Assembly: GCA_027489095.1 (NCBI GenBank)
Contig: JAIYAL010000204.1
Coordinates: 1-34,630, forward strand
Length of the DNA: 34,630 nucleotides
Direction: 5' to 3'
DNA from: Erythrobacteraceae bacterium
Lineage (GTDB): Bacteria; Pseudomonadota; Alphaproteobacteria; Sphingomonadales; Sphingomonadaceae
Positions 1 to 8,327 of this stretch are shown piece after piece (within the stretch, counting starts at the first letter, position 1; every line of letters starts with the position of its first letter). The notes under the pieces were generated by a model. It was not told where the DNA came from and searched no databases. It saw nothing but the letters and a program-made list of their open reading frames with translations. The position numbers and the translations under genes were made by a program.

Positions 1-899
1 AGCACCTCCTCCACGAAGGTGCGCATATACCGCTCGGGATCGGCCTTCAGCTTGTGCCAGACATCCTTGTTCTCGATCAGCAGCTTCATCCCCGCAGCCA
101 GCGCATTGGTGGTGGTTTCCGATCCGCCCACGAAGGTATCGGCCATCATCTCGGCGTGGAGTTCATTGTCGTTCAGAGGCCGGCCCCAGCCGTCGATCAC
201 GGTGTTGACCAGCACAGAGATGAGGCTGCCATCGGGGTGTTCGCGAAGGCGTTCGAAGATCGGCTGGAAGTAATGCTGCGCCTCGATCTCGCGGTCGACC
301 ATTTCGAGGTGCTTGTCTTCCGGCAGCATCAGCGAGATGCGCTGGAAGAAGGCATCGGTCCAGCCCTTGATCCGCCACATGTCTTCGCGCGCCGCGCCCA
401 TCTGTTCGCCGATGATGAACAGCGGCAGCGGCACGCAGAACTGGCGCACCCAGTCGCAGCGGCCATCGTCCACGAATTCGTCGATCAGTTCATAGGCGAG
501 GGTTTCGACGCGCGGGTCGATGTCCTTGATGCGGCTGGGCTTGAACGCCTCGTTGAACATCGCGCGCATCTGCTTGTGATTGGGATCATCGCGCGCGGCG
601 AGGGTGGGGCCGGGGAGCCAGCCTTTCTCCTTGAAGCGTTCCGCGACCTTGCGCCCGCGTTCGACATCGGTGGGGCTGGCGCGCATCAGCTCGTTCGCTG
701 CGGTCGAGGGGAAACGCGCAGGGTCCATCAGCACTTCGCGCACGTGGTCATAGCGGCTGATCACCCAGATCTGCGTGCCCGGGATGTTATAGACGGGCGC
801 CTCGTCGCGCAGCTGCTTGTAGGCATCATAGGGGCACTGCTGAAGCTGCGGGTCGAACAGGTTGATGACCGGCGTTTCGGGGGCTTTCGTGGCCATCAT
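1..899 (-). CDS. cytochrome P450 (3' end truncated by window start)
   Basis: Reverse translation from ATG at 899 gives MMATKAPETPVINLFDPQLQQCPYDAYKQLRDEAPVYNIPGTQIWVISRYDHVREVLMDPARF...MMADTFVGGSETTTNALAAG (I-helix GGSETT). Open at the window edge, so absent from the ORF track. ATGA overlap with the upstream CMD stop (896-898). Confidence 0.93.
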   Translation of the reverse strand, partial: MMATKAPETPVINLFDPQLQQCPYDAYKQLRDEAPVYNIPGTQIWVISRYDHVREVLMDPARFPSTAANELMRASPTDVERGRKVAERFKEKGWLPGPTLAARDDPNHKQMRAMFNEAFKPSRIKDIDPRVETLAYELIDEFVDDGRCDWVRQFCVPLPLFIIGEQMGAAREDMWRIKGWTDAFFQRISLMLPEDKHLEMVDREIEAQHYFQPIFERLREHPDGSLISVLVNTVIDGWGRPLNDNELHAEMMADTFVGGSETTTNALAAGMKLLIENKDVWHKLKADPERYMRTFVEEV

Positions 900-1483
900 C
901 GCACCTCGATCTTTTCGGCGCCCCAGGGCGCGATTTTCTCTGCGGTGCGGAAGGCCTCGGGCAGTTCCTCGACCATGTGCCAGGTCGCCGCCAGTCGGCC
1001 GAAGCCGACGAAGAAGGCGACCGTCATGCCCAGCTCCACGATCTGCGCCTCGCTGAAATGCTGGCGCAGCTCGGCATAAAGGGCGTCATCAATGGCGAGG
1101 TGATCGGTGGCCATCAACTCGCCATAGCGGATCGCGGCTTTCTCCGCCGCCGAGAGGTTCTCGGCCTCCTGCGGGCGCTCCAGGGAACACACCAGCCCCT
1201 CGGTCACGCCGTCGGCGACGGCATCGGCATAGCGGATCGCCATGCAGGACCGGCACTGGTTGAAGAAGGCAACGCGCAGCCGCACCAGTTCCACCAGCCG
1301 ATCGGGCAGGGTGCGGTTGCGCTTCAACGCCCCGCCGAAACCCATGAGCCCCAGCGCCTGTTCGGGGCAGTGCGCAAAGTAGCGGGTGAGGCCCTGCTCC
1401 AGATCGGTCAGGTTGTCCGGCTGGATCGCTTTGACGAGGCGTTCGTCCCATTGTTCCGGCGCCAGTTTGGCAATGCGGCTCAC
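896..1483 (-). CDS. carboxymuconolactone decarboxylase / AhpD-like family protein
   Basis: 195 aa with CxxC motif in NQCRSCMAIRYADAVADGVTEGLV; typical CMD helical pattern. Confidence 0.88.
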   Translation of the reverse strand: MSRIAKLAPEQWDERLVKAIQPDNLTDLEQGLTRYFAHCPEQALGLMGFGGALKRNRTLPDRLVELVRLRVAFFNQCRSCMAIRYADAVADGVTEGLVCSLERPQEAENLSAAEKAAIRYGELMATDHLAIDDALYAELRQHFSEAQIVELGMTVAFFVGFGRLAATWHMVEELPEAFRTAEKIAPWGAEKIEVR

Positions 1484-1615
1484 AGCTCTCCCTCCCCTTT
1501 CGGCACTGGCAAATTAGCCCGTTTCCGTAGGGGTGAGGCTGGGGGACAAGGGCGGCCACAGCAATTGGCGGATTCGCTAACAATAGCGAGACGCCCCGCG
1601 TGGGGAGAGGCGGCT

Positions 1616-2917
1616 TTGCAGGCGGAAGCACCGCGTTCACTGGAAGAGGTCAACCTGTTTGCGCCCGGCGCGCAGGAGCATTGGTATCAGGCCTATGCGA
1701 TCCTCCACGAAGAAGCCCCGGTGCAGCGCCTCCCCGGCGAAGGACTGACCCCGGGCAGCGATGCTTTCGTCCTCACCAAATACGAGGACATTTCCCGCGT
1801 GGTGAAGGATTGGGAGCGGTTCCCGCCGACGCTGTCCTTGCTGGTCGCTCACATCCAGCAATCGGGAGAGATGCCGACCCACATCCCCGATCTTGACGCA
1901 ATGATCGCCTCGATCGTGACGCTGCGCCCGGACCCTGAGCTGTGGCGCGCGCACAGGAAGGAGCTGACCGATCCGTGGGTCGGGCCGGGCTGCACGCGCC
2001 ATGCGGGCATGATCATGCGTCATGTCGATGACCTCATTGCCGGAATGCTCGCCAAGGCGCGGGCCGGTGAGCCGGTGGACTTCGTGGCCGATTTCGCCCG
2101 TCCCCTGCCGCAGCGGGTGATGGCCGACGTGCTCGGCTTCCCGCTCGCGGATATCCCGCGGCTGGAGCAATGGGGCAATGCGCAGGTGATGTCCTATGTG
2201 ATCGGGACGACGCACAAGAACATCCTCACCCCCGAACAGACCGCCGAGAAGTTCCGGCTGCTGGCAGGGATGAAGGAATATGTGGCGGAGAAAACGCGCG
2301 AGAAACGCGCGGCCCCGCAGGATGACATGATCAGCTTCCTCACGCAGGTCGAATACCAGCCGCTGGGCCGCAAGCTGACCGACGACGAGATCAATGGCGT
2401 GGTCTACGCGATGGTGATCGGCGGGCTGGAGACGACCCAATATGCCATCGCCGAGCAGGCGCAATTGCTGTGCGAGCGGCCGGGGATGTTCGGCCAGCTT
2501 CGCGGGGATCGACCCGCGATCCGCACCTTTATCGAGGAAGGGATGCGGCTGCGTTCGCCCACGCAGGGGCTTTCGACCCGCATCTGCGCGGCTGACGAGG
2601 TGTTCCAGGGCACCCAAGTGCCCGCCGGATCGATGCTCCACCTGCGCTGGGCTGCGGCCAATATCGATGGCGACGAGTTCGAGGATCCGCTCGAACTGAA
2701 GCTCACCCGCAAGGCCGCTACCCGCCATCTCGCCTTCAGTCAGGGGCCGCGATCGTGCCCCGGATCGAACCTGTCGCGGCTTGAACAGATGATCGCGTGG
2801 GATCGGTTGTGCGATGCCCTTGCCGACATGGCCTACGCGAGCGGCAATGATTTCCGCCACCAGGGCGGGATCATGCTCGGCATCAACCGGCTTTTCCTGA
2901 ACCTCACACCCGCCTGA
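1616..2917 (+). CDS. cytochrome P450
   Basis: ORF 977..2917; likely start TTG at 1616 after GGGGAGAGG. I-helix IGGLETTQ, K-helix EEGMRLR, heme loop FSQGPRSCPG. Confidence 0.9.
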   Translation: MQAEAPRSLEEVNLFAPGAQEHWYQAYAILHEEAPVQRLPGEGLTPGSDAFVLTKYEDISRVVKDWERFPPTLSLLVAHIQQSGEMPTHIPDLDAMIASIVTLRPDPELWRAHRKELTDPWVGPGCTRHAGMIMRHVDDLIAGMLAKARAGEPVDFVADFARPLPQRVMADVLGFPLADIPRLEQWGNAQVMSYVIGTTHKNILTPEQTAEKFRLLAGMKEYVAEKTREKRAAPQDDMISFLTQVEYQPLGRKLTDDEINGVVYAMVIGGLETTQYAIAEQAQLLCERPGMFGQLRGDRPAIRTFIEEGMRLRSPTQGLSTRICAADEVFQGTQVPAGSMLHLRWAAANIDGDEFEDPLELKLTRKAATRHLAFSQGPRSCPGSNLSRLEQMIAWDRLCDALADMAYASGNDFRHQGGIMLGINRLFLNLTPA

Positions 2918-2931
2918 AGGGAGGCACAATC

Positions 2932-3333
2932 ATGGCAACGCTCCTCGCGCATATCACCATCCAGCCCGGCAAGGAGGAAAAGTGGGAGGCGATCATGCAC
3001 GACATGGTCCACCATACCTTCGCCACCGAAGAAGGCGTGCTGCGTTACGAATACTGGAAGGGGCAGGAGCCGCTGAGCTATTACTGCCTGCTCAGTTTCA
3101 AGGACAAGTGGGCCTTCTATCACCACCAGATGTCCGATCACCACGAAGGCCACGATTTTGCCGACGTGCTGGCTGGCATCAAGCTCGAGTATATCGACCC
3201 GGTCGAGGGCGCAGGGGGCGGGCTGCCGCCAACCGAGGATCCCGCGTTGCCTGCGGACGCGAGCGAGGCCATGACAATCGCACAGGAACGCTTCCCGCTG
3301 GCGATCCCGGCCTGGTGGAGTGCGCGCGCATGA
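2932..3333 (+). CDS. antibiotic biosynthesis monooxygenase (ABM)-domain / putative quinol monooxygenase-like protein
   Basis: 133 aa; MATLLAHITIQPGKEEKWEAIMHDMVHHTFATEEGVLRYEYWKGQEPLSYYCLLSFKDKWAFYHHQMSDHHEG matches the ABM dimeric alpha-beta barrel pattern. Confidence 0.75.
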   Translation: MATLLAHITIQPGKEEKWEAIMHDMVHHTFATEEGVLRYEYWKGQEPLSYYCLLSFKDKWAFYHHQMSDHHEGHDFADVLAGIKLEYIDPVEGAGGGLPPTEDPALPADASEAMTIAQERFPLAIPAWWSARA

Positions 3334-3863
3334 GCATCAGCATGGAGGCCATGGCAACGCAATTGCAGGAGCTGCTCGACCGGCAGGCGATTCAGGATCT
3401 CATCGCGCGCTATTCGCGCACCCTGGACTGGCTCGATGATGACGGTCAGGCGGGATGCTACTGGCCCGATGCGCTCGTCGATTACGGCTTTTTCAAGGGG
3501 ACGGCGGCGGAGTTCGTGCCGGTGGTGATGGCGGTGGAACGCTCCACCGGGCGGCGCTGGCACCTCTTGTCATCGCTCGCCGTCAAGCTGACCTCGGCGA
3601 CCACGGCGGAAGGCGAGGCTTACGGCATCGCGCTGGGCTTCCGGCGCGAGGGAGAGGAGCCTTACAAGGGCAACATGTATGGCGGGCGCTATCTCGACAC
3701 CTACGAGAAGCGGGGCGCGGAGTGGCGCATTTCGAGCCGCCGCTACATCATGGACTGGACGTGTGTGATGCCCGACCAGCCCGATGCCAGCCCCAACGCC
3801 GCCTTCCCGCTGCCGATGCTTGATCTGCGCGAGAGCGGGCACCCGGATTACCGGGCGATGTGA
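3330..3863 (+). CDS. SnoaL-like / NTF2-superfamily protein
   Basis: ATG at 3330 overlaps the previous stop (ATGA). LLDRQAIQDLIARYSRTLDWLDDD...YGGRYLDTYEKRGAEWRISSRRYIMDW is the SnoaL_4 pattern. Confidence 0.85.
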   Translation: MSISMEAMATQLQELLDRQAIQDLIARYSRTLDWLDDDGQAGCYWPDALVDYGFFKGTAAEFVPVVMAVERSTGRRWHLLSSLAVKLTSATTAEGEAYGIALGFRREGEEPYKGNMYGGRYLDTYEKRGAEWRISSRRYIMDWTCVMPDQPDASPNAAFPLPMLDLRESGHPDYRAM

Positions 3864-4220
3864 TCAGCCTTCGGCAGGCGGATCCATATAGTCGCGGTAA
3901 TAGGTCATCTTCCCGCCTTCGACCTTGTAGATGCCAACCCCGCCGCGCGGGGGGTGGCCTTCCATGTGCAGCGTCCAGCGCGCCCACACCGCGTGATTAT
4001 CGCCGCAGATCTCGTCGACGGTGAAGTGCACCTTCCGGTCGGCCATCTCTTTCACCATCGTGGTCATGAAGCCCATGATCGCGTCGCGCCCGCGATACTG
4101 GCCCCAGATCGGGTCTTCGAGGAACGCGTCCTCGGCGAACAGGTCGACAAGTTTCGTGTAGTCGCCATCGTCCTGGATGCGCCAGAATTCCTCGATCACG
4201 CGCTGTGCTTCGCCGGGCAT
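3864..4220 (-). CDS. SnoaL-like / NTF2-superfamily protein
   Basis: 118 aa: QRVIEEFWRIQDDGDYTKLVDLFAEDAFLEDPIWGQYRGRDAIMGFM...VEGGKMTYYRDYMDP. Confidence 0.85.
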   Translation of the reverse strand: MPGEAQRVIEEFWRIQDDGDYTKLVDLFAEDAFLEDPIWGQYRGRDAIMGFMTTMVKEMADRKVHFTVDEICGDNHAVWARWTLHMEGHPPRGGVGIYKVEGGKMTYYRDYMDPPAEG

Positions 4221-4344
4221 TGCTCTTTCCCCTGATGTTCTCGCGCGGGTTCTGCCACGGCGGGCGAGACCCGTGCCCCTGCGAAAATGGCGAGGCTGTC
4301 GTTACGGTACCCTCGGCTATCCTGCCGCGCAAAGGAGAGGCCTC

Positions 4345-4878
4345 ATGTCGACCACCCCCCGCGTATCCTCCGCGATCCCCGGAGAGCCTGCGCATTTCGG
4401 ATCGGTGCTCGCCCACCAGCCTGCGATCTCCGAGAGCTTCTTCGCGCTCTACGGCCGGTTCTGGGGTTCGGATGTGCTTAGCGCGCGGATCAAGGAGGTT
4501 GCGCGGATGCGCAATGCGCGGGTCACGGAATGTGGCTTCTGCCGCAATGTGCGGTTCGACAAGGCGGTGGCACAGGGTCTGGGCGAGGAGGTGGTGGACG
4601 ACATCACCGATGGTTACCAGACCTCGGCCAAGCTGACCGACACTGAGAAGGCCGCGCTGAAATTCACCGACGCGCTGATCCATGATCCTGACCTTCTGAC
4701 CGATGATGCCAAGGCCGCGTTGCAGCGCCACCTCACCCCGGCGCAGATCGCTGAACTGGGGCTGGGGGTGACGCTGTTCCTCGCGCTTGCCAAGGCGCTG
4801 ATCACGATGGGGCTGGAGCCGGAGGTGATGGACCGCACCGTGCTGCCCACCCCCGCCGTGCTGGAGCCGGCGGAATGA
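4345..4878 (+). CDS. carboxymuconolactone decarboxylase family protein
   Basis: ATG at 4345 after AAAGGAGAGG; CxxC in ARVTECGFCRNVRFDKAVAQGLGEE. Confidence 0.85.
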   Translation: MSTTPRVSSAIPGEPAHFGSVLAHQPAISESFFALYGRFWGSDVLSARIKEVARMRNARVTECGFCRNVRFDKAVAQGLGEEVVDDITDGYQTSAKLTDTEKAALKFTDALIHDPDLLTDDAKAALQRHLTPAQIAELGLGVTLFLALAKALITMGLEPEVMDRTVLPTPAVLEPAE

Positions 4879-5243
4879 GCGCCGTCTGTGCCGCGCTGGC
4901 CGCCGATCCGGTGCTCGCCAGCCACTACGCCGACTTCCGCGCCAAGGCCGAGGGCGCGCTCGATCCCGCGCTGGTGGCGCTGGTCCGGCAGGCGATCGCG
5001 CAGGTGCACGGCATCGATGACGTGGCCGTAGACGACAGCGCCCTCGATCAAGGCACGCGCGCGGCTGTCGCTTACGCCCGCCGCATCCCCTTCGAACATA
5101 CCGCGATCTCGGATCCCGAGGCCGCCGCGCTGGTCGCGCATCTGGGCGAGCCGGGCTTCGTCGCCTTCTCGGTCGTCGCCGCGCTCGCCGATGCCGAGTG
5201 CCGCGCTGCGCTGGTCGGTCTGCCGGAGCTGTCGCGCGCCTGA
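4875..5243 (+). CDS. short CMD-like protein lacking the CxxC motif
   Basis: 122 aa, ATGA overlap with the upstream CMD gene; helical pattern ALVALVRQAIAQVHGIDD... and AYARRIPFEHTAISDPEAAALVAHLGEPGFVAFSVVAALADAECR. Confidence 0.6.
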   Translation: MSAVCAALAADPVLASHYADFRAKAEGALDPALVALVRQAIAQVHGIDDVAVDDSALDQGTRAAVAYARRIPFEHTAISDPEAAALVAHLGEPGFVAFSVVAALADAECRAALVGLPELSRA

Positions 5244-5328
5244 TGACCCGCGCCTGATCGCTTGTCGCCGCGCTGTCTTTGCGCCAGACCTCCGGCATAC
5301 AATAGGTCTGTCCCGAACGGAGGTCCGC

Positions 5329-6093
5329 ATGCGTACCCTTTGCCGCGCAATGATCGTCGCCAGCACCCTTGCGCTTGCCGCGTGCGTCGGAGGCGGTGGG
5401 CAGCCCAAGCTGAACAAGCGCCAGATCGCTATCGTCGACCGCGTGCTCGCCCGCGCGCCCGGGGCCGCGCAGCCGAGCACCATCGTGGCCGCCGAACTCG
5501 CCTTCTCGCGCGCGGCGCGCGAGCGCGGGCAGTGGACGGCCTTCCGCGAATTCGCCGCGCCCAATGCACAGATCCACGGCGACAACGGCCCCTTCGCGGC
5601 GCTGCCATGGCTCGCTACCCAGATCGATCCGCCTGCCGCCGTCCAGTGGGCGCCGCGCGTCGTCGTCATGAGCTGCGACGGGGCGCTCGCGGTGAGCAAG
5701 GGCCGCTTGCGCGATCCGGATGGCAAGGTTGGCAACTTCGTGACCGTGTGGGAGCGCCAGGCGGACGGCGAATATCGCTACGTCTTCGATGTCGGCGGGG
5801 ACGACAACCCGCAGCCGCCGCCCAAGCAAAGGCAGGAGGAGGGCGATATCATCGTCACCGCGCTCGACGTGGTGCAGGGCCTGATCGCCAGCTGTCCGCG
5901 GGGCGGCGGGGTGATCCCCACAGCGCCGATGCCCGACGTGCAGAATGCCGGGCTGCAGGTCTCACGCGACGGGACGCTGCGCTGGCGCTGGCAGCACAAG
6001 GCGGACGGCACGCGGCATTTCGCGGCGGACTATTTCTACGAGGGCCGCTGGGTCACCGCGGTCGAACAAAACCTTGCCCCGGCCAGCAATTGA
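5329..6093 (+). CDS. putative lipoprotein of unknown function
   Basis: MRTLCRAMIVASTLALAACVGGG: signal peptide with lipobox LAAC; RBS CGGAGGTC upstream. Confidence 0.75.
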   Translation: MRTLCRAMIVASTLALAACVGGGGQPKLNKRQIAIVDRVLARAPGAAQPSTIVAAELAFSRAARERGQWTAFREFAAPNAQIHGDNGPFAALPWLATQIDPPAAVQWAPRVVVMSCDGALAVSKGRLRDPDGKVGNFVTVWERQADGEYRYVFDVGGDDNPQPPPKQRQEEGDIIVTALDVVQGLIASCPRGGGVIPTAPMPDVQNAGLQVSRDGTLRWRWQHKADGTRHFAADYFYEGRWVTAVEQNLAPASN

Positions 6094-6111
6094 TGTGAGG
6101 GGCCGACCAAG

Positions 6112-6741
6112 ATGGTCCTGACCGAACTCTTCTTTTCCGCCTTCATCACGCTGTTCGTGGTGATCGACCCGCCGGGGTGTGCGCCGATCTATGCCGGGCT
6201 GACCAAGGGCGCGACGCCTCAGCAGGCGCGCAGCATGGCGCTGCGAGCGACGTTCATCGCCGCGATTATCCTGCTGATCTTCGCGCTGTTCGGGCAGCAA
6301 TTGCTGGGCGCGCTGCATATCGAACTCAATTCGTTCCGCATCGCAGGCGGGCTGATGCTGTTCTGCATCGCCTTCGACATGGTGTTCGAAAAGCGCACCC
6401 AGCGCCGCGAAAGCCGCGCCGAAAAGATCGCTGCCACCCCGGAGATCGAGGACGTCTCGGTGTTCCCGATGGCGATGCCGATGCTCGCGGGGCCGGGCGC
6501 GATCGCGGCGGTGATGCTGCTGATGAACGAGGCCGAGGGCTGGGCCGAGATGAGCCAGGTGCTCGGCGCGCTTGCTGCGGTGCTGGCGCTGACCGCAGCG
6601 GCGCTGGTTGCCGCCGGGCCGTTGATCCGGCTGGCCGGTGACAAGGTCGAGGCGGTCATCACCCGCCTGCTCGGCGTTTTGCTGGCCGCGCTTGCGGCGC
6701 AGTATGTGATCGACGGGCTGAAGGGCAGCTTCAACCTCTAG
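6112..6741 (+). CDS. MarC family integral membrane protein
   Basis: 209 aa multi-TM; FFSAFITLFVVIDPPGCAPIYAGLTKG and FPMAMPMLAGPGAIAAVMLLM are MarC hallmarks. Confidence 0.92.
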   Translation: MVLTELFFSAFITLFVVIDPPGCAPIYAGLTKGATPQQARSMALRATFIAAIILLIFALFGQQLLGALHIELNSFRIAGGLMLFCIAFDMVFEKRTQRRESRAEKIAATPEIEDVSVFPMAMPMLAGPGAIAAVMLLMNEAEGWAEMSQVLGALAAVLALTAAALVAAGPLIRLAGDKVEAVITRLLGVLLAALAAQYVIDGLKGSFNL

Positions 6742-6795
6742 ATCGCCGCGTCGCACCGCACTAAGACCGCTGCGACAGACAGATAGGGATTTCTT

Positions 6796-7848
6796 GTGAT
6801 CAAGCATTTCGGCGGTTCGCTGCTCTTCACCCTGGCCGGGCTCGCCTTGGGCGGCTGGTATGGCTGGGAGCTGACTGGCACCATGAACGGGATGCTCTCG
6901 ATCGTGTGGATCTGCGCCGTGCTCGCGGTGCTCGAGGTTTCGCTGTCCTTCGATAATGCGGCGGTCAATGCCTCGATCCTGAAAGACATGGACCCGGTCT
7001 GGCAGCAGCGGTTCCTCACCTGGGGCATCGCCATCGCGGTGTTCGGGATGCGGATCGTGTTCCCGCTGTTGATCGTGATGGTCGCGGCGCATTTGGGGCC
7101 GATGGAGGCGCTCAATCTCGCGCTCAATGAACCGGCCAAGTATCAGGCGATCGTCAGCAGCGCCCATATCGGGTTGATGGGCTTTGGCGGAGCATTCCTC
7201 GGGATGGTCGGGCTCAAGTACTTCTTCGATGCCGAAAAGGACGTGAACTGGATCGAGGCGATCGAGCGCCCGCTCGCCAAGGTCGCCAATATCGAGGCGA
7301 TTGCCATCGGCGTCGTGCTGGCGGGCACCTGGGCGACGTCGACCATGCTCGCCCCCGCTGACGCACACACCTTCCTGATCGCCGCGATCGCGGGCCTGCT
7401 CACCTATCTCGCGGTCGAGATCGTCAACCACCTGCTCGAACCGCCCACCCCCACCACCGGGGATGTCGCCAAGGCGGGCTTCGGCGCGTTCCTCTATCTC
7501 GAAGTGCTCGACGCGAGCTTCAGCTTCGACGGGGTGATCGGCGCCTTCGCGCTCACCAACAACCTGATTGTCATCGCCATCGGCCTTGGCATCGGCGCGA
7601 TGTTCGTGCGGTCTATGACGATCTTCCTCGTCCACAAGGGAACGATGTCGGAATACCGCTATCTCGAACATGGCGCCTTCTATGCGATCATCGCGCTGGC
7701 GGTGATCATGTACCTCAACACCTTCGCGCACATTTCCGAGGTGATCACCGGGCTGATCGGCGCGGTGCTGATTGGCCTCGCGTTCTGGTCATCGGTGCGC
7801 TGGAACAAGAAGCACGCGGGCGAAAACCCAGAGGATGCGCTGGCTTGA
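6796..7848 (+). CDS. DUF475 / TerC-like membrane protein
   Basis: 350 aa, GTG start; LEVSLSFDNAAVNASILKDMDPVWQQRFLTWGI and LEVLDASFSFDGVIGAFALT motifs. Confidence 0.9.
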   Translation: MIKHFGGSLLFTLAGLALGGWYGWELTGTMNGMLSIVWICAVLAVLEVSLSFDNAAVNASILKDMDPVWQQRFLTWGIAIAVFGMRIVFPLLIVMVAAHLGPMEALNLALNEPAKYQAIVSSAHIGLMGFGGAFLGMVGLKYFFDAEKDVNWIEAIERPLAKVANIEAIAIGVVLAGTWATSTMLAPADAHTFLIAAIAGLLTYLAVEIVNHLLEPPTPTTGDVAKAGFGAFLYLEVLDASFSFDGVIGAFALTNNLIVIAIGLGIGAMFVRSMTIFLVHKGTMSEYRYLEHGAFYAIIALAVIMYLNTFAHISEVITGLIGAVLIGLAFWSSVRWNKKHAGENPEDALA

Positions 7849-7874
7849 AGTTGGGGGGCTGAGGTTGGAGCCGC

Positions 7875-8162
7875 TTAAGCCCAGTCGCCCAGAAGCGGCG
7901 AGAATTCGTCGACCCGGATCAGCTGCCACACCCCGCCGGTGAGGTAGGGGTCGCCTGCAAGGATCGCGCGCGCGGCGGCCTCGTCAGCGGCTTTCACGAT
8001 CAGCAATGATCCGATGATGAGCCCGTCCGCGCGCTTCAGCGGGCCGACGATCACGAAATGATCGGCATTGGCGTGGATGAAATCGAGATGCGCGGGGCGG
8101 TGAATTGCGCGCAGACGCCCGCCGTCCTCTCCGTCGCGGCAATGGAAACAAAACATCCGCAT
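7875..8162 (-). CDS. YciI family protein
   Basis: 95 aa; RAIHRPAHLDFI...VGPLKRADGLIIGSLLIVKAADEAAARAILAGDPY. Confidence 0.85.
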   Translation of the reverse strand: MRMFCFHCRDGEDGGRLRAIHRPAHLDFIHANADHFVIVGPLKRADGLIIGSLLIVKAADEAAARAILAGDPYLTGGVWQLIRVDEFSPLLGDWA

Positions 8163-8327
8163 GATCGTGAGGCCCCTGATGGTCGAAGCGAGAGGCTAAC
8201 CGCGAGGGCAGCAGCGATCAAGCCCACGGGACGAAGGCCAACCGTTGCAAAACCCGCGCTTGAAGCGCAGCCTTGTGCGGTTCAGAGGGCCGCTCATTGC
8301 CCTTCGAATCGTTGCAGGTGAAACCAG

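Noticed and set aside
3997-5829. Long minus-strand ORF of 610 aa
   Set aside because: Arg/Pro/His-rich antisense frame over well-supported plus-strand CMD and lipoprotein genes; typical GC-rich artefact.
5962-7731. 589-aa minus-strand ORF
   Set aside because: Antisense to MarC and DUF475 genes; low-complexity Asp/Glu/Arg/His composition (EHRHRHREHRDV) with no domain.
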